Positions 3,649 to 5,487 of a DNA stretch of 5,487 nucleotides are shown here, one piece after another. Each line of letters begins with the position of its first letter. The stretch's first letter is position 1. The translations under genes were made by a program, and so were the position numbers. The DNA is taken from contig JAUQXD010001206.1 in NCBI GenBank assembly GCA_030834835.1, forward strand, positions 1 through 5,487, read 5' to 3'. The notes below the pieces were generated by a model. The model had not been told where the DNA came from. It did not search any database and worked only from the letters and a program-made list of their open reading frames with translations. The DNA comes from Thermoflexales bacterium. GTDB lineage: Bacteria > Chloroflexota > Anaerolineae > Fen-1058.

Positions 3649-5487
3649 TTACGGACGATGTCGATCGTCGCGGGCCGCTCCGGCCACGTAATCCAACAGC
3701 AGAATCTCACCAGCCTCCAGCGTAATTGTTCGATCGAAAACCCGCACAGTGCGGCTCAACGCCGTATCACTCTCGAACTGGAATCGAACGTGATGTTTGC
3801 CCGGCGGCAATACAATGTCCTTGAACAAAGACGCGGTTTGATCAGACAACAAATCGGCCAGCGGATAAGTCTGCTCAAACAAGATCTGATCATCCGCCTT
3901 CAAGATCAACCGTACCGGCGCGGCGGATTGCGCCCCATCGATCGTGCGCGCATCCGATCGCGCCTCGAACAAATCCGCCGGCGACGGCAGCACAATCTGC
4001 ACTCGCGCCTGCCCATCGGCATACGGCACGTACGGCACCCAATTCAGCGCAACCGAGGCCGCGTACAACACCGCCACCAGCATCAAGGCGGGGATCAAAT
4101 TGCGCCAGCGCACCGGCGCTGCCATCCGGCCCAATGCAGACCGATCGAGGGCCGGGGCCAGCGGCTCACGCAGGGCCTGCGCGAAATCATCGGGCGGCAG
4201 CCAGTACAGGCCAATCGGCGCATTCGCATAATTTCGCCGCAAACGCGGCAAGCGATTGCGCGTCAGGCGTCCTTCTGCCCAGGCGTTGCCCTCACGCCGG
4301 GCACAATCGCCGGGCGCGCAACCGACGACGCGCGCTTCCGTCGCGCCGATGTCCAGGCTGCGAGCGATCAAATCCGGCGGGGCCGACGCGGTGCACGGCA
4401 GTGTAATCACCTCTAGCACTGCGTCCTGCACTACGTCAGGATTGGTCGGTCCCATCGGTTGTAAATACGGCCGCGCGCCATTATCGGCATGGCGTTCGCA
4501 CGTGAAAACGACGGTTACTTTGCCAGTGGGTGTTCGCTCGCGGGCGGCACTCACCTTCTTCGAGACAATCGCCCACAGGGCCGAGTGGGACAGCAACCCG
4601 ACTGAAATCGCCTGGACACTGCACGACCCCACACACAGACCGCACGACACACACAGGTCCAGATTTTCCTGGGCGACATACTTATGGATTTTGCCATCGG
4701 TGCGCGGCACCATCGTGATGGCCTGATACGGACAATCGAGCGCGCACTCGGTGCAGCCAGTACACCGATCCTTGTCGATGTGCACCGGCGGCGGCGACTT
4801 GCGGCGCGAGGGCAGCCACGGAATGGCCGCGACGCCGGCCACCAGCGCCAACAACACCAGCCAAAAACCGTTGGCCGCCCCATTGATTTCGAGGGGAACG
4901 AAAAACAGGTACAGGGGATCGAGCGACACCGGGCCGGGCAATTGCCTGAAATTCGCGGGCGGCAGCATCCCCAGCGGATCCAGGGCCGAGATGACGATCA
5001 CGAGAAGACCAACGCCAATCAGCCAGTGACGCGCCGGCAGGAATTTGGGGCGGCTGAGCCGCTTGACGTGCAGCCAGTAGCCCACTGCGACACTGACGAA
5101 CAAGAGGATGTGTACCAGCAGCAACAGGCCGATCCAGATCCAACTGGTGTCGTTCAGCCACGCCGATTGGATATCGGCGACGAAATTGGCGCTAGTCCCA
5201 AACACGCGCCCCAGCCAGTTCGTAACACTGGTGATGATCAGTTGCGCACGTTGATCCCAGATCAACCAATAGCCGGTGACGCCGTCCAGCACGAGGACGG
5301 CGACCATCAGCACGCCCGTGACCCACGCCAGCCAGCGCGGGCCGCGAAACTTCCCCATGAAAAACAGGCGGAAACCGTGCAGCACACTCACGATGATAGC
5401 CGCATCCGACGCGTACCGATGGACGGCGCGGATGATATGCGCGACCAGCTGGCTTTCCATTTTGGCGACGGCGTGATAGATCCCGTC
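3649..5487 (-). CDS. Cytochrome b - ferredoxin - FlpD/MvhD-like fusion, membrane electron-transfer protein (5' end outside window)
   Basis: The frame is open to the window edge. Nine codons (DGIYHAVAK) precede the first ATG at 5460 and look like cytochrome b sequence, so the start is probably outside; residue numbers here count from that ATG. 1-217: cytochrome b module with about five visible membrane segments. Two heme-ligand pairs, His14/His28 and His117/His131, each have the family's 13-residue spacing, and TGYWLIWDQRA (62-72) is conserved. 233-244: CTGCTECALDCP. 270-280: CVSCGLCVGSC. Together these are two 4Fe-4S ferredoxin motifs. 315-400: FlpD/MvhD-like domain, with Cys321, Cys356, VVGCAPGDC (378-386) and GNAWAEGR. 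454-475: another membrane segment. 480-603: beta-rich tail, probably on the outer face. The N-terminal module implies quinol oxidation or reduction; the ferredoxin and FlpD parts imply exchange with a cytoplasmic carrier or a flavin subunit. It is the first visible gene of the operon with sqr. Domain calls are firm; direction of electron flow is inference. Confidence 0.92.
   Translation of the reverse strand, partial: DGIYHAVAKMESQLVAHIIRAVHRYASDAAIIVSVLHGFRLFFMGKFRGPRWLAWVTGVLMVAVLVLDGVTGYWLIWDQRAQLIITSVTNWLGRVFGTSANFVADIQSAWLNDTSWIWIGLLLLVHILLFVSVAVGYWLHVKRLSRPKFLPARHWLIGVGLLVIVISALDPLGMLPPANFRQLPGPVSLDPLYLFFVPLEINGAANGFWLVLLALVAGVAAIPWLPSRRKSPPPVHIDKDRCTGCTECALDCPYQAITMVPRTDGKIHKYVAQENLDLCVSCGLCVGSCSVQAISVGLLSHSALWAIVSKKVSAARERTPTGKVTVVFTCERHADNGARPYLQPMGPTNPDVVQDAVLEVITLPCTASAPPDLIARSLDIGATEARVVGCAPGDCARREGNAWAEGRLTRNRLPRLRRNYANAPIGLYWLPPDDFAQALREPLAPALDRSALGRMAAPVRWRNLIPALMLVAVLYAASVALNWVPYVPYADGQARVQIVLPSPADLFEARSDARTIDGAQSAAPVRLILKADDQILFEQTYPLADLLSDQTASLFKDIVLPPGKHHVRFQFESDTALSRTVRVFDRTITLEAGEILLLDYVAGAARDDRHRP

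Noticed and set aside
2542..4416. Long plus-strand open frame of 624 codons opposite sqr and the cytochrome b fusion
   Set aside because: The product is rich in Arg, His and Gln with no domain, and it lies antisense to two genes with clear motifs. It is a shadow of G+C-rich codon use.
1..5487. CRISPR arrays, tRNA or rRNA genes, transposase genes
   Set aside because: No regularly spaced direct repeats, T-loop-like tRNA sequence or transposase motifs were seen on either strand.

Overview
The window looks like bacterial chromosomal DNA in two unlike parts. The right-hand two thirds (2036-5487) is a compact minus-strand, G+C-rich operon for membrane-associated sulfur and quinone redox chemistry. 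The left third (about 113-1702) is a more A+T-rich plus-strand remnant of a modification-dependent restriction gene of the GmrSD/DUF262-DUF1524 type. Bacterial-type Shine-Dalgarno sequences precede the minus-strand genes. A sulfide:quinone oxidoreductase implies a sulfide-oxidising or sulfide-tolerant bacterium. I cannot place the phylum from this sequence; Chloroflexota is only a guess.

Layout: 2-112 (+) is the end of an unidentified gene. 173-1702 (+) reads in one frame as a DUF262 plus DUF1524 (HNH) protein, but it lacks the family's N-terminal part and is cut by an in-frame TGA at 1439-1441, so it is probably a decaying gene. A strong rightward intrinsic terminator (1747-1781) follows it. 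The gene-poor gap 1703-2035 also holds a perfect 13-bp inverted repeat with a 23-nt spacer, a near-consensus leftward sigma-70 promoter with a good ribosome site and a 15-codon ORF, and a second inverted repeat of 12 bp.

The minus-strand operon reads from right to left. First comes a large protein whose start lies beyond the window: a di-heme cytochrome b module, two 4Fe-4S ferredoxin motifs, an FlpD/MvhD-like domain, one more membrane helix and a beta-rich tail. Next, 48 nt later, is a sulfide:quinone oxidoreductase with the three characteristic cysteines. Last, after an 11-nt gap, is a 38-residue basic, amphipathic small protein with its own ribosome site.

Inferred joint role: the SQR oxidises sulfide and reduces quinone. 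The cytochrome b-ferredoxin-FlpD protein, with two b hemes and a cytoplasmic iron-sulfur relay, could exchange electrons between the quinone pool and a soluble partner. The small protein may help anchor or assemble the complex. This fusion beside SQR is the most interesting content of the window. The broken restriction gene, with a back-to-back leftward promoter and tandem inverted repeats at its border, is the second point of interest.
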